DNA from: Embleya sp045207655
Lineage (GTDB): Bacteria > Actinomycetota > Actinomycetes > Streptomycetales > Streptomycetaceae
Direction of reading: 5' to 3'
Length of the DNA: 64,000 nucleotides
Assembly: GCF_045207655.1 (NCBI RefSeq)
Contig: NZ_CP108786.1
Location: forward strand, 62,001 to 126,000
Shown here: positions 17,338-26,263 of the stretch, one piece after another
Numbering within the stretch: position 1 is the first letter of the stretch
Layout of the letters: every line of letters begins with the position of its first letter
Translations under genes and position numbers: made by a program
The notes under the pieces: generated by a model
What the model was told of the DNA's origin: nothing
Seen by the model: only the letters and a program-made list of their open reading frames with translations
Database searches by the model: none

Positions 17338-18240
17338 TCAGCATGCGATCCGGTCCTTCGCGGTGGGCGACGGCGTGTTCAGTGTTGCGGTGTCCCACAG
17401 TGCGAGGTCGTCCAGGATCGCGGCGGCGGGTGCGAGGTGTGGTGTGGGGTGCCCTGTGGTCAGGTCGTCGGGAAGTTCGACGTTGTGGTCGAGGCGGATC
17501 AGGTCGCGCCATCGGCGCAGGTCTTCGGCGTGGGCGGCGATGCGCGCGCCGACGGCGCCCACCAGGCGGTCGGAGGCCAGGAGTCCGTCGAGGGTGAGGC
17601 CGCCGGGCAGGAGTCGCGCGGCGGTGAGGGCTCCGACCCCGCGGATGCCGGGGATGTTGTCGGCCGGATCGCCCGTGAGGGCTCGAAAGCACGGCCACTG
17701 CTCGGGGTGGACGCCGAAGCGGGTGTGGACGTCGGGCCGGGTCTGGACGCGTCGGTCCGGTGGGGCCCCGCGGTTGAGGACGCTGACGGCGGGGTCGGTC
17801 AGGAGTTGCAGGAGGTCGCGGTCGCCGGACATGATCCGCACCGACCGTGTCTCGGTGAGGGCTCGGGTGGTCAGGGTGGCGATGGTGTCGTCGCCTTCGG
17901 CCGTGTCGTGCTCGATCCAGCGCACGCCGATCGAGTCGAGGGCGGTTTTCACCCAGGGCAGGGACGCGATGGGGCTGTGGTCGGCGTTGGCGCGGTTGGC
18001 CTTGTAGTCGGGGTCGGTCTCGGCGCGAGCCGCGCTGCCGTGTTCGCCGTCGAAGGCGACGAAGACCTCGTGTCCGGGGGCGTGTTCGCGGTGCGCCTTG
18101 CGGAGCAGGGCGAGGGTGCCGAACACGCCGGTGAGGTCGGCGCCCTTGCGGCTGGTAATGCGGGCGGGGAAGCCGAACCAGGCGTTGTAGAGGAGATGGT
18201 GGCCGTCGACGAGCAACAGTGGGGTGGTGACTGCGGTCAT
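17338..18240 (-). CDS. 5'-3' exonuclease (DNA polymerase I N-terminal type)
   Basis: A 300-residue protein equivalent to the stand-alone 5'-nuclease domain of DNA polymerase I. Metal-binding and catalytic motifs are all present: VDGHHLLYNAWFG, FVAFDGEHGSAARAE with DPDYKANR, EGDDTIATL, SGDRDLLQLL, and the helix-hairpin-helix ADNIPGIRGVG. It should remove 5' flaps or RNA-primed ends. The ATG overlaps the TGA of the short P-loop gene upstream (ATGA), so the two are coupled. Confidence 0.88.
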   Translation of the reverse strand: MTAVTTPLLLVDGHHLLYNAWFGFPARITSRKGADLTGVFGTLALLRKAHREHAPGHEVFVAFDGEHGSAARAETDPDYKANRANADHSPIASLPWVKTALDSIGVRWIEHDTAEGDDTIATLTTRALTETRSVRIMSGDRDLLQLLTDPAVSVLNRGAPPDRRVQTRPDVHTRFGVHPEQWPCFRALTGDPADNIPGIRGVGALTAARLLPGGLTLDGLLASDRLVGAVGARIAAHAEDLRRWRDLIRLDHNVELPDDLTTGHPTPHLAPAAAILDDLALWDTATLNTPSPTAKDRIAC

Positions 18241-18521
18241 GGGTATCCCTCGGCACGGCGATCCGGGGCCTTGACCAAGGCGACCAGGTCCGCGCCGATC
18301 TCGTCGCTGGATACCACGGCTTCCTCGTCGATCTGCTGACGCACGATCAGCGCCCGAACGAAGCTGGTCTTACCCGAGGCCGGCGGTCCGACGAGGACGA
18401 CCAGGCCCGCTGGCACTTGGATCAGCCCGGAGATGCCCGGTGCAGGAGCGTTGAGGTAGAGGTTGCCAGCGCGGTCGAGGGCTTCTTCAGGGGATCCTGC
18501 GGGCAGTTCGCTGCGCTGCAA
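18237..18521 (-). CDS. Short P-loop protein, polynucleotide-kinase-like N-terminus (possibly truncated)
   Basis: A minus-strand frame encodes LVVLVGPPASGKTSFVRALI (Walker A) followed by IDEEAVVSSDEIGADL, the opening of AAA/polynucleotide-kinase-type P-loop proteins. It then stops after about 25 more residues (KAPDRRAEGYP), without Walker B or lid regions; family members are usually at least twice as long. The stop overlaps the exonuclease start (ATGA), which argues for a translated gene. No good start is visible: a TTG at 18521 gives 94 residues and a GTG at 18416 gives 59. It is either a shortened nucleotide-binding partner of the exonuclease or a decaying kinase gene. Confidence 0.45.
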   Translation of the reverse strand: MQRSELPAGSPEEALDRAGNLYLNAPAPGISGLIQVPAGLVVLVGPPASGKTSFVRALIVRQQIDEEAVVSSDEIGADLVALVKAPDRRAEGYP

Positions 18522-18550
18522 CGCACGCCGATCGTCGTCCCGCGAAACGC

Positions 18551-18571
18551 ACCGCCGCCGTCGGCGGCGGT
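18551..18571. terminator. Perfect hairpin after the HEAT-like gene
   Basis: ACCGCCGCCG at 18551-18560 and its exact reverse complement at 18562-18571 are separated by a single base. It lies 13 bases past the stop of the gene ending at 18584 and just before the P-loop frame. It is probably a rho-independent-like terminator, although no T-run follows. Confidence 0.5.
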
Positions 18572-18583
18572 GTCGCCGCGGTC

Positions 18584-19624
18584 TCAGCGGGGTGGATCGC
18601 CGGCGAACCCCTCGGGCTTCCCCCAGGTGCCGGGGAACGTGGGCCGTGGGGCGGGGTCGAACATGTGCTTCAGGGTGAGGGTCAGTCCGGCGCCGGAGTA
18701 GTGGTCGACCTGCTGCAGCCAGGGCACCTCGGCCATCAGGCGGCCGAGTTCGTGCGTCACAAGTTCGTCCAGGACGGCGTTCAGGTCCTCGGGGGCGGGG
18801 TCGTCGACCAGGCACAGCCATCCCAGCGCGGCGGCGACCCTGACCTCGGCAGGGCGTGCGGGGTCGGACCAGCACGCGCGGGTGAAGCCGGCCGCGTCCT
18901 CGTGGCGGTGTTCCCTCGCCAGTTGCGCGATCGCCAGGACCAGGCCCGCCCGCAGACGTGGGTGCTCCTCGACGCGGAACCGCTCGTGCAGGGCCGCGGA
19001 GATCTCCCACGCCCGGCCCCACGAGGCGGCCAGGACGCACGCCGCCTCCTCCCGCACAGCCGGGTCCGGGTCGTCCAGAAGGGCAATCGGGATGTGCGCG
19101 TCCGCGGCGATCGCGTCCCGCGCCGCCCGCACCGACCAGTTCTGCGGATAGCCGCCCCCGTCGAAGTGCACCTCGTCGTCCGGGTCGGCGACCCGCAACA
19201 AGGCGGCGCGCGACCCGTCGCCCCAGTGGTTGCGACACGCCACCGCGGTGACCAGGCCAAGCGCGTTCACCCGCTCGTGCGCGGCCGGGTCCTCGGCGAT
19301 CCGCAGCAGGAACGGCACGGTCAACGGCGCCACCGACTCCGTCGTGCCCTGATGGCAGATGGAGTTTCCCAGCAACAAAGACGCCTCCCGCGCCGCAGCC
19401 GCATCGGCGGAACGCATCCGCAACAGGTGGTCGGGCACGTCCTTGCCCGAGCCGTACGCATGGGAGAACCGGCCCCACGGCGCCTCCTCGAGACGGAACC
19501 CGTCCCTGACATCCCTCGACAAGCCCGCAACCACCGTGCGCACATCGAGCCCGGTCCCCTCGTACACCTCGATACCGTGCACACGCATTCGCTCGAAATC
19601 GAACACGAGCTCCTCGGATGTCAC
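18584..19624 (-). CDS. HEAT-like repeat protein 1 (HAYG/HQG family)
   Basis: A 346-residue helical protein. The N-terminal signature WGRFSHAYGSGKDVPDHL, then ICHQGTTESVAPLTVPFLL, is shared with the genes at 29460 and 46780. HEAT-like units follow (DAHIPIALLDDPDPAVREEA and RVEEHPRLRAGLVLAIAQLA). The fold suggests protein binding; no catalytic motif is seen. The start is a GTG at 19624, with AGGAGG seven bases upstream, encoding VTSEELVFDFERM. The function of this family is not established; several HEAT-type families act as immunity or scaffold proteins. Confidence 0.75.
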   Translation of the reverse strand: MTSEELVFDFERMRVHGIEVYEGTGLDVRTVVAGLSRDVRDGFRLEEAPWGRFSHAYGSGKDVPDHLLRMRSADAAAAREASLLLGNSICHQGTTESVAPLTVPFLLRIAEDPAAHERVNALGLVTAVACRNHWGDGSRAALLRVADPDDEVHFDGGGYPQNWSVRAARDAIAADAHIPIALLDDPDPAVREEAACVLAASWGRAWEISAALHERFRVEEHPRLRAGLVLAIAQLAREHRHEDAAGFTRACWSDPARPAEVRVAAALGWLCLVDDPAPEDLNAVLDELVTHELGRLMAEVPWLQQVDHYSGAGLTLTLKHMFDPAPRPTFPGTWGKPEGFAGDPPR

Positions 19625-19737
19625 GGTCGCCTCCTGCGGGTGTCGCCGGCCGAAAGGCACTTGCCTACCACGGGGCACCGACACCACCCGAACGACCGGC
19701 CTGGCACGCCACCTTGAGCGCGCCGCGAACCCCGCGC

Positions 19738-20210
19738 TCACCAGAACCCGGCCTCCGGGAGCGCCGCGGCCGGGGACGGTTGTGGTGTCGCCGGGTCGGT
19801 GACGAGGTTGTCGGGGAGATCGTTTCCGGTCCCCGGTTCGATCATTCTGCGCCTGTGCAGGACCCGTTCCCATTGCTCGGTCCCCGTCGGGCGGACCAGG
19901 CCGAGGGGGATGTTCTCCCGGTACCGCCCGTCGAACAGGAGGTGGTCTTTGGGCGTCGGCCACTGCTTGGCGGTGACTCCGTAGCGAGGGCAAGTGCACT
20001 CGCCCGTGGTACAGCGGAGCTCCGCAGTCTCCGTTCCCCACGTCGTGCGCGGAGCGGGTGATGACGCCCATCTGCCGAAAGAACGTCGGCCACGCCGCCG
20101 AGGCCGGAGCCCGCAAGGACGATGTAGGCGGTGACCACGAGGGTGATGCCAGCGGCGGTTTCGAACCGACGTACGGCGTTGTGGGTTGCCCAGCGGCTCC
20201 CGGATAGCAA
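19738..20210 (-). pseudogene. Frameshifted small gene with one membrane segment
   Basis: Two minus-strand pieces look strongly coding. The first (from about 20210) reads SGSRWATHNAVRRFETAAG followed by a hydrophobic segment ITLVVTAYIVLAGSGLGGVA. The second, in another frame, reads RYGVTAKQWPTPKDHLLFDG, then IPLGLVRPTGTEQWERVLHR, and ends at a TGA at 19738-19740. Between them (about 20030-20110) the frame changes. I do not recognise the family. It could be two separate small genes, but neither piece has a clear start and stop of its own. Confidence 0.45.
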
Positions 20211-20288
20211 TCGGTCAGCGACCTTTCATCCGAATCCGTCCGGTCGTTTCGACTGTGTGAGGCATCGACCTGCACCTAGCCTGGCCGT

Positions 20289-20723
20289 GTGACCACGCGG
20301 ATGACATTGAGCGAGCTGCACGAGAAATGGCCGTGCAAGGATTTCGGCACGGTCGTGGACGTCTTGGCTGCGAACTACCGCAGCACTGAAGATCTTGCTT
20401 GCTGGGATCGCGCGACGGTGGCGACCCGCCACATCGACCGCTCCCAGCTCATCGACGATCCCGACGCCGACGACAGCTGGCGCAAGATCAACAGCCTACG
20501 CCTGGAGATCCGCCGACAGAAGTCTCTCCCTCCGCTTGTCCTGGTCCACACCCTGCAGGCAGGCGGTGACGACTATCTGTTCCTGATCGACGGCTTCCAT
20601 CGCTTCAACGCCGCCCATTTGGAAGAGGCATCCCAACTCAGCGCGTGGGTCGCGCACATCGGCTGCTGTGACGGACCTGCGCCCGACATGGATCAACCCC
20701 GCTCACACGACCCCAGCCGCTGA
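20289..20723 (+). CDS. ParB/sulfiredoxin-like domain protein
   Basis: A 144-residue protein from a GTG start. The centre and C-terminus contain PPLVLVHTLQ and FLIDGFHRFNAAH, the motif typical of ParB/Srx nucleotide-binding folds (usually DGxHR). The preceding region, VATRHIDRSQLIDDP, fits the first strand of that fold. It lacks the DNA-binding helix-turn-helix of real partition proteins, so a role in chromosome segregation is unlikely. A TAGCCT hexamer ends six bases before the GTG, consistent with a leaderless transcript. No partner gene is adjacent. Confidence 0.65.
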   Translation: MTTRMTLSELHEKWPCKDFGTVVDVLAANYRSTEDLACWDRATVATRHIDRSQLIDDPDADDSWRKINSLRLEIRRQKSLPPLVLVHTLQAGGDDYLFLIDGFHRFNAAHLEEASQLSAWVAHIGCCDGPAPDMDQPRSHDPSR

Positions 20724-20909
20724 GACACCTCTTCAAGGGGTCGACCGGTAGTGAGGTCCGCTCGTTTCGGCGGCGCGCGCCACGGCCGTGGCGCAGTCGG
20801 GCGCCGCCGGTCCGGCTCGTTGCGGCGGTCGCTTTCAGATCACGGGAGGGTTGTCCGCCGAGTGTGGCAGGCTGCGACTCTCAGGGTCGGGCGGATGTTC
20901 GGGGGAACG

Positions 20910-21977
20910 ATGCGCGGATGGTCCACGAACCGAGGACGGGCGTGCGGGCTCACGGCTGTGGCGGCTCTGGTACTGGGGGCCTGTTCCTTCGGCGGCGGAT
21001 CGAACAATTCGCAAGCGCCCACCGCCGCGCCGAGCGCCTCCCCGTCCGGGCAGGCGCCGTTGGTCGTCTCGGAGGCGGAGGCCCGTGAGGTCCTGGCCAG
21101 TTACGACCGCGAGAACAACGCGGCGAACGCCGACATGGACCGCGACCGTATCGCCGGCATCGAGGCGGGCGATCTCTTGGAGACCTCGCTCGCGTCGTAC
21201 CGCGTGCGCGGGTTGCGTCCGGACCGCGAGCCGTACAAGCCGTTCACCCACAACGACCCCACCTTCTGGATCCCTCGCGGCCACGGCTACCCCCGCGCGT
21301 TCGTGATCGTGTCGAACACCGGGAGTCGGGAGGGCCACTCGGTGATGTACTTCGCCCGGGAGTCCCCCCAGGCGCCGTGGAAGGCGATCGTGTCGGCCTG
21401 GGTACGCGTCGGCGATCCACCGGCCACGGCGAGCGCGGACCCCGCGCGGGACGCGCTCCCGAAACTCGAGCCGGTGGCGCGTGACGCCGGTGGAGGAGCG
21501 TTGCTCGCGGATCCCGGCGACCCGGCACGGTCCGCGTGCGCGCGGTACGCGGCGTACATGTCCGTCCCGGACACCGGCGCCGCGCCCGAGGACGGGCGGT
21601 TCGCGCCCGGCGCCCACACCACGGTGCTGCGTCAGGAGATCATCGGCGACCGGGACGCGCGGATCAGGCGGTCCGTGACCGTGACGGCGCGCGAGAATCG
21701 AATCGCGCCGGTCTTCCGCACTGCGGCGGGCAGTTCGTTGGTGCCGTGTGTGCTGAACGAGGTCGTCGATACCGCGGTGGCCGATCCCGTGGTGAAGCTG
21801 AATGCGGACGGCCCGGACCTGGTGGCGTTGTTGGGCCGCACGAAGTCGTTCGCCTCGATCCGGCTGGAGTACGTCGCGTCGGTGCTGGTGTCCGTCCCCG
21901 AGGCGCCGGACGCGCCGATCACGGTTGTCAACGGCGGGCTGGGCAGCTCGCACCTGGTCAACGCCACGGGAACCTGA
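20910..21977 (+). CDS. Secreted lipoprotein, function unknown
   Basis: A 355-residue protein with a lipoprotein signal: basic MRGWSTNRGRACG, hydrophobic LTAVAALVLGAC, and lipobox LGAC with the Cys as lipid-attachment site. A Ser/Pro/Ala linker follows. The mature domain is mixed (YDRENNAANADMDRDRIAGI, then AFVIVSNTGSREGHSVMYF) and resembles the uncharacterised extracellular domains common in Streptomyces lipoproteins. The start could be the ATG at 20910 (GGGGGA just upstream) or an in-frame ATG at 20895. It is monocistronic. Confidence 0.75.
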   Translation: MRGWSTNRGRACGLTAVAALVLGACSFGGGSNNSQAPTAAPSASPSGQAPLVVSEAEAREVLASYDRENNAANADMDRDRIAGIEAGDLLETSLASYRVRGLRPDREPYKPFTHNDPTFWIPRGHGYPRAFVIVSNTGSREGHSVMYFARESPQAPWKAIVSAWVRVGDPPATASADPARDALPKLEPVARDAGGGALLADPGDPARSACARYAAYMSVPDTGAAPEDGRFAPGAHTTVLRQEIIGDRDARIRRSVTVTARENRIAPVFRTAAGSSLVPCVLNEVVDTAVADPVVKLNADGPDLVALLGRTKSFASIRLEYVASVLVSVPEAPDAPITVVNGGLGSSHLVNATGT

Positions 21978-22020
21978 CGCCGCCGAACGACCCGGCTGTG
22001 CGGCGCCACCGGCTCGGTGA

Positions 22021-22509
22021 TCAACCGGGTGACAGCGGGATCAGGTTCGTGTGTCGCTTCGGCAGGTCCTCGGGATCGCCGTGTCCGGAGACGATGTGCG
22101 CGGGGATGCGGGCGGCGACGAGTTCGTCGGTGAGCAGGCGGAGCATGGTCTTGCCCATGGGGGCGGGCAGGAAGTTCTTGGTGTCGACCCACGCGTGGGG
22201 CCCCGCGGGGGTGGGCTCGGGGTCGGAGATGTAGTTGGCGCTGTGCAGCCATGTGGCTTCGTCGTGGGGGTGGGCGGGGTCGATGTCGTCCTCGATGTCC
22301 TCCCAGGACAGGACGCATCCGTCGCCGATCACGCGCCCGAACACCGCAGCGGCGCGCCGCAGGGCCTCGGTCGCCCCCTCGCTGTCCGGTGAGACGACGG
22401 TGAACGCCGCGTCGCCCTGCTCGTCGTACGCGAAGTGGAAGGGATCGGCGAACCTGTGCCGGAAGCCTCCCCAGCCGCACCAGGCCCACAGATCCGACGC
22501 GACGCTCAC
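22021..22509 (-). CDS. Hypothetical protein
   Basis: A 162-residue acidic soluble protein beginning VSVASDLWAWCGWGGFRHRF. It contains VLSWEDIEDDIDPAHPHDEA and ends IPLSPG. No family is recognised. The start GTG at 22509 overlaps the TGA of the short upstream gene (GTGA) and has GGGAG four bases before it, so the two genes are coupled. Confidence 0.7.
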   Translation of the reverse strand: MSVASDLWAWCGWGGFRHRFADPFHFAYDEQGDAAFTVVSPDSEGATEALRRAAAVFGRVIGDGCVLSWEDIEDDIDPAHPHDEATWLHSANYISDPEPTPAGPHAWVDTKNFLPAPMGKTMLRLLTDELVAARIPAHIVSGHGDPEDLPKRHTNLIPLSPG

Positions 22510-22673
22510 CAGCTCCCGGGATCCTCACGCGGCCCCAGCCGCGCCAACCAGGAACGCGCGAGGTCGTACTCTCGTTTGGCGGCGGCCCGTTCGGCCATCA
22601 GGTGGATCGCGGCCGCCTCGCCCGCCTCGGCCCGCGCGTCGACGCCCTCGTCGGGCCCGTGAGTGCTCGTCAC
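22506..22673 (-). CDS. Short helical protein, 55 residues
   Basis: A 55-residue protein (VTSTHGPDEGVDARAEAGEA to LARLGPREDPGSW) from a GTG at 22673. One amphipathic helix pair (EAAAIHLMAERAAAKREYDL) recalls a single TPR unit. Its TGA overlaps the GTG of the downstream gene, the best evidence that it is translated. The pair may encode a small two-component complex; function unknown. Confidence 0.6.
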   Translation of the reverse strand: MTSTHGPDEGVDARAEAGEAAAIHLMAERAAAKREYDLARSWLARLGPREDPGSW

Positions 22674-23038
22674 CGTTCGACCCTACGCCGGGGTTCGCCG
22701 GCAAGGACACGGTCCGCTGTGACGGAGCCGGCCACGATCCCGTCGATCCGGCCGCTCCCGTGCCTGCCGCAGGTGCCCTGGCCGGGATGCGCGCCAGTAG
22801 ATGCCGACACGTCGGGCGCCGACGCGGAGCAACGGCGCCTTACCCGATGCCTCGGTGGCGGGCCACGCAGAAGAGTTGCCGCCATCGTCCGAGAACTCCG
22901 TTGTGGTGTAGGCCCGTTGGTCGCGCCGGGGTCCGATCGCCTTTTCGTGCACGGCGGTTCATAAGCGGAACGTGATTCTTCGGTCACGTAGTCGGGGCTT
23001 GATTGGTAGGGTCGCCGCGTCGACCACACGGGGGTGTC
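22674..23038. other. Gap without a confident gene
   Basis: About 365 bases between divergent genes. A minus-strand frame from 22952 (MHEKAIGPRRDQRAYTTTEF) is open for 89 codons but has no ribosome site and an Arg-rich end typical of chance frames. The right end should hold the promoter of the lipoprotein gene at 23039. Confidence 0.4.
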
Positions 23039-24226
23039 ATGAGGCGTCGGGGACGTCGCGCGGCCATGGCGGGCGCGATGCTGGCGGTTGCGCTGGGTGC
23101 GGGTTGCAGTGGTGACGGGAACAATCCGGGCCTGCCCGGGTTACCTGCGGACGTCTCCCCTGCCCCGGCGTCGGCGTCGGGCGGTGCACGGGCGCCGGAG
23201 CGCGGGGGGTTGTTCGGGCCGGGAACCGTGACGGTGATGTGGTGCGATGGCACGCCGGGAGGGCTGAGCACGTTCGGGGCCGCGATCGTCTCGTACACGG
23301 CCGACGGGCGTATCGCCGGGCAGCGTCCGGTCTCGTACCCCTCCGACAGCGAACCGCAGTACGTGTGCGGGTCGCCGCGGGACCTGTCGCAGCAGCAGGT
23401 GCGGCAGTTGTTCAACAAGGACTTCACCCTGCTCGCCGGGATCGTGCGCGCGGCGAACGGGCAGGGCCGGCAGGCGACCGCGCTCGATCTCGAGTCCGGG
23501 CAGGTGGTCGGTCCGCGGCCCGATCCGGACGCGTTCGGTGTCGCGCCCCGACATTCCTCGCCCGTCTTCCAGTCCGGTACGGACCTCCTGTGGTACCAGG
23601 ACCAGGACCGGCGCATCTGGTCCCGCGACGCGCGCGCGACGCAGGCCCCGGCGCCGGAACGCGGCCGTTCCGCGGGCAACGGGTTCATGCTGGAGGGGTC
23701 GACGGTGTGGACTCCCCTGTCGTGGTCGATGCTCAGCGCCTCGGCCGAGGCGATTGCCCCCGGTGGCGCGATCGCGGCCGTCTTCGACGAGGTCTGGGGC
23801 CTGCACCTGGTGCGCAACGGACAGGAGGACACCGACACGCCCAAGCTCGGGCCCTCACGCTACGGAGACAAGAACCTGCCCGGCAGCGATCGGGTACCGG
23901 ACGGCTGCTCGCCGCGATTCTGGAGCGGCCCCACCGTGCTGGTGTGCGCGAACGCCCGGGCCCTCGTCCGGGTCACCTTCGCAGCCGACCACGGATCCGT
24001 CACCCGGGTCGAGAGTCTCCTGCCGGAGAACGACCGCGACAACAGCGAGGCCGTCCTGGCCGCCGACGGCCGCACCGCCTACTTCGTCTCCCGTGCCGGG
24101 TCCGGGCCCCCGGCCCTGTACCGACTCGCCCTGGACACCCCGAACGCGGTCCCGGCCAAGGTCGTCGACCTGAGCGGCCCGGCCAACGCACGCAGCGCAC
24201 AACTGCACCTGCTCGCCACCCAGTAG
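23039..24226 (+). CDS. Secreted lipoprotein, possible beta-propeller
   Basis: A 395-residue protein. The signal is MRRRGRRAAMAGAMLAVALG with lipobox GAGC. The mature part has repeated strand-rich units (DLLWYQDQDRRIWSRDA, PRFWSGPTVLVCANARALV, AVLAADGRTAYFVSRAG) resembling WD40/TolB-type propeller blades. Three or more blades can be recognised, but the number is not certain. The ATG at 23039 is preferred to an upstream ATG (23003) because the signal peptide begins there and GGGGGTG precedes it. It probably sits on the outer face of the membrane. Confidence 0.75.
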   Translation: MRRRGRRAAMAGAMLAVALGAGCSGDGNNPGLPGLPADVSPAPASASGGARAPERGGLFGPGTVTVMWCDGTPGGLSTFGAAIVSYTADGRIAGQRPVSYPSDSEPQYVCGSPRDLSQQQVRQLFNKDFTLLAGIVRAANGQGRQATALDLESGQVVGPRPDPDAFGVAPRHSSPVFQSGTDLLWYQDQDRRIWSRDARATQAPAPERGRSAGNGFMLEGSTVWTPLSWSMLSASAEAIAPGGAIAAVFDEVWGLHLVRNGQEDTDTPKLGPSRYGDKNLPGSDRVPDGCSPRFWSGPTVLVCANARALVRVTFAADHGSVTRVESLLPENDRDNSEAVLAADGRTAYFVSRAGSGPPALYRLALDTPNAVPAKVVDLSGPANARSAQLHLLATQ

Positions 24227-24399
24227 CAACACCAACAACCCCCGGAACCGGCGCGCGGCGGGATCGCGGGTTCTTCGGCCGGATTGTAGGCATCAGCGCG
24301 CCCGGGGGTCGATGTTCGCCGATTCTCGTCCCGGGTCGCCCCGTATCGGATACGTTCCGGCCGAGCGGTCCGGATGTCGAGGGCCCACACGAGAGGGGG

Positions 24400-26067
24400 A
24401 TGGCGTTGGTCGACGCACGCACGTACGGATTGTGGGGTGCACTGGCGTGTCGTGAGGATCTGCCCGACGCGGCTCTGTCGTGCGTGGTGCGCGCGCTGAC
24501 CGTACCCTCCGACGGCCCTGAACACACCGATCGGTGGCGGCAGGACGCGTTGCTGGCGGCCATGCCGGCATTGCTTGCCCGGGTGCGGGAGCCGGACGAG
24601 CGCGCGGAGTTGATCCGGGCCGCCGGACGCGAGCAGGTCCTGTCGCACCTGCGGAACGGTCTACTCGGCCCGGAGGACCTCCCGGCTGTCACCGCCGCCC
24701 ACAGGGTGTGGCCGGCCCTGATTCTGGCGTTGGCCGACCGCGACGAACACGTGCGGGCCGCCACCGATCTCGTCACCTTCCTCGACGACCACGACCTGGC
24801 CGCCGTCGTCACGTACTGGGACACGCGCCATCGCCGCGATGCCTCCGGCGACCCGGGTGCGATCCCCGACGCGTTGCTGGACGCGATCCTGGAGCGGCTC
24901 CTGGCCCCGTGCGCACGGGCACTGGTCGAGCCCGAGACCGCGACATGGCCCATGGACTGGATCCGGTCCACGGGCCCGGGAATGTCCTGGCGCGACGGCC
25001 CGTTCGGCGGCCCCGCCTGGCAGGCACTCGAGCGCTGCCCCCACCGCTGGGCCGACCTGGTCGAACACCCACATCTGAAAGGCGCGGTCCGGCACCTGCT
25101 CCTGACCCACGCCGCCACCGAGGCCCTCGACGACGACCTGCTCACGGCCTGCCTGCCCGCGCTGACCTGCCCCGAACTCGCCGACCTGCCCAAGCCCTCG
25201 GTGACCCAACGAGAGCGCCTGAGCGAGATCGCCGACCGCGCCCGCCGGCATCCCCGCGTCCTGGAAATCGCCGCCGAGCAGGTACACGCCGCCGCGACCG
25301 AGTGCATGCGCCGAGGCCGACTGGCGAGTGCGCGCAACCTGTCCGACCACGGCGTCCAGCGGCTCGCGCAGGACCTCGCCGTGGTCGGCGACAAACCCCG
25401 CGAGCTGACCGCGCTGTGCGAGCAGCTCGCCCGCCTTCCCCAACCCACCATCGTCGTCCGAGCCCAGGACGACCGATACAGCGGAACCGGTCGAGAACTC
25501 GGCTGGAACCAGGGCGGACGGGTCGCAGCCCTGGCCCGACTCGCGGCGAACCCACGCACCCCGCGCGACGCCGTCATCGGCGTCCTCGAACGGCTCCACC
25601 CCGCGGAGACCGCCGCCCTCGCCGAAACCGACACCGCACCCGCATGGTTGCGCACACTCGCGGCCGACCATCGCGCCACCGACGACACGACCGTGCGCCT
25701 GCTGACCGACGACGAACTCGACGCCCATCCGAACCCGGCCGCCGTCCTGGCGTCCTGGCTGGAGAACACCGGCGACGACGACCCCTACCACGCCGTCGCA
25801 GGCGCCGTGGGCAAGTCGCGGCACTGCACCCCGGAGTTGCTGCTGCGACTGCCGGCAGACGATGTCCTGGGACGCACCGCCCCCCACACCGCGACGCCTG
25901 TTCTGATCGACACGTGCGGCGACGACCCGAAACGCTGGGCGGCGCTGTTCACCGCCCTCGACCGGCTCCCCCACGGCGTCAGCCTCGGGGAACTCCTCGC
26001 CACCATCGACGCCGCAACGCCGGCCCGGTCACGACCCGCCGGCGTGAGAACACCGACGACGAGGTGA
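24400..26067 (+). CDS. Large alpha-helical repeat protein, function unknown
   Basis: A 555-residue soluble protein made almost wholly of short helices (VTAAHRVWPALILALADRDE, LLTACLPALTCPELADLP, VAALARLAANPRTPRDAVIG) in an alpha-solenoid-like arrangement related in style to HEAT/LRV proteins. No catalytic residues are seen. The ATG at 24400 follows GAGAGGGGG closely. Its C-terminal end is basic and low in complexity. A scaffold or immunity-like role is a guess from the fold alone. Confidence 0.65.
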   Translation: MALVDARTYGLWGALACREDLPDAALSCVVRALTVPSDGPEHTDRWRQDALLAAMPALLARVREPDERAELIRAAGREQVLSHLRNGLLGPEDLPAVTAAHRVWPALILALADRDEHVRAATDLVTFLDDHDLAAVVTYWDTRHRRDASGDPGAIPDALLDAILERLLAPCARALVEPETATWPMDWIRSTGPGMSWRDGPFGGPAWQALERCPHRWADLVEHPHLKGAVRHLLLTHAATEALDDDLLTACLPALTCPELADLPKPSVTQRERLSEIADRARRHPRVLEIAAEQVHAAATECMRRGRLASARNLSDHGVQRLAQDLAVVGDKPRELTALCEQLARLPQPTIVVRAQDDRYSGTGRELGWNQGGRVAALARLAANPRTPRDAVIGVLERLHPAETAALAETDTAPAWLRTLAADHRATDDTTVRLLTDDELDAHPNPAAVLASWLENTGDDDPYHAVAGAVGKSRHCTPELLLRLPADDVLGRTAPHTATPVLIDTCGDDPKRWAALFTALDRLPHGVSLGELLATIDAATPARSRPAGVRTPTTR

Positions 26068-26263
26068 GCCAGGCGCGCCGACCGTAGACGGCGAGCCGTG
26101 CCGCGTCCGGTCATCAACTCGGCTGGCTCCGCGCTGTCACCGCCGACGACAGGTTCACGTCGGACAACACGGGTGGGGTCGGTGGGGAGAGGGTGGCGCG
26201 TGTCGTCGGGCCCGGATGCGAGGCGGCGCAGGCGGTCGGAGGATGGCCGTAGAGGTGATCGCC

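Noticed and set aside
20289..20723. Chromosome-partition ParB
   Set aside because: Only the DGFHR-type fold motif is present; the DNA-binding and dimerisation domains and a parA gene are absent.
22683..22952. A DUF397-like small protein on the minus strand
   Set aside because: EFSDDGGN recalls the family, but the rest does not fit and there is no ribosome site.
24000..25974. Long minus-strand frames opposite the helical protein at 24400
   Set aside because: Ser/Arg- and Gly/Val-rich antisense shadows without start signals.
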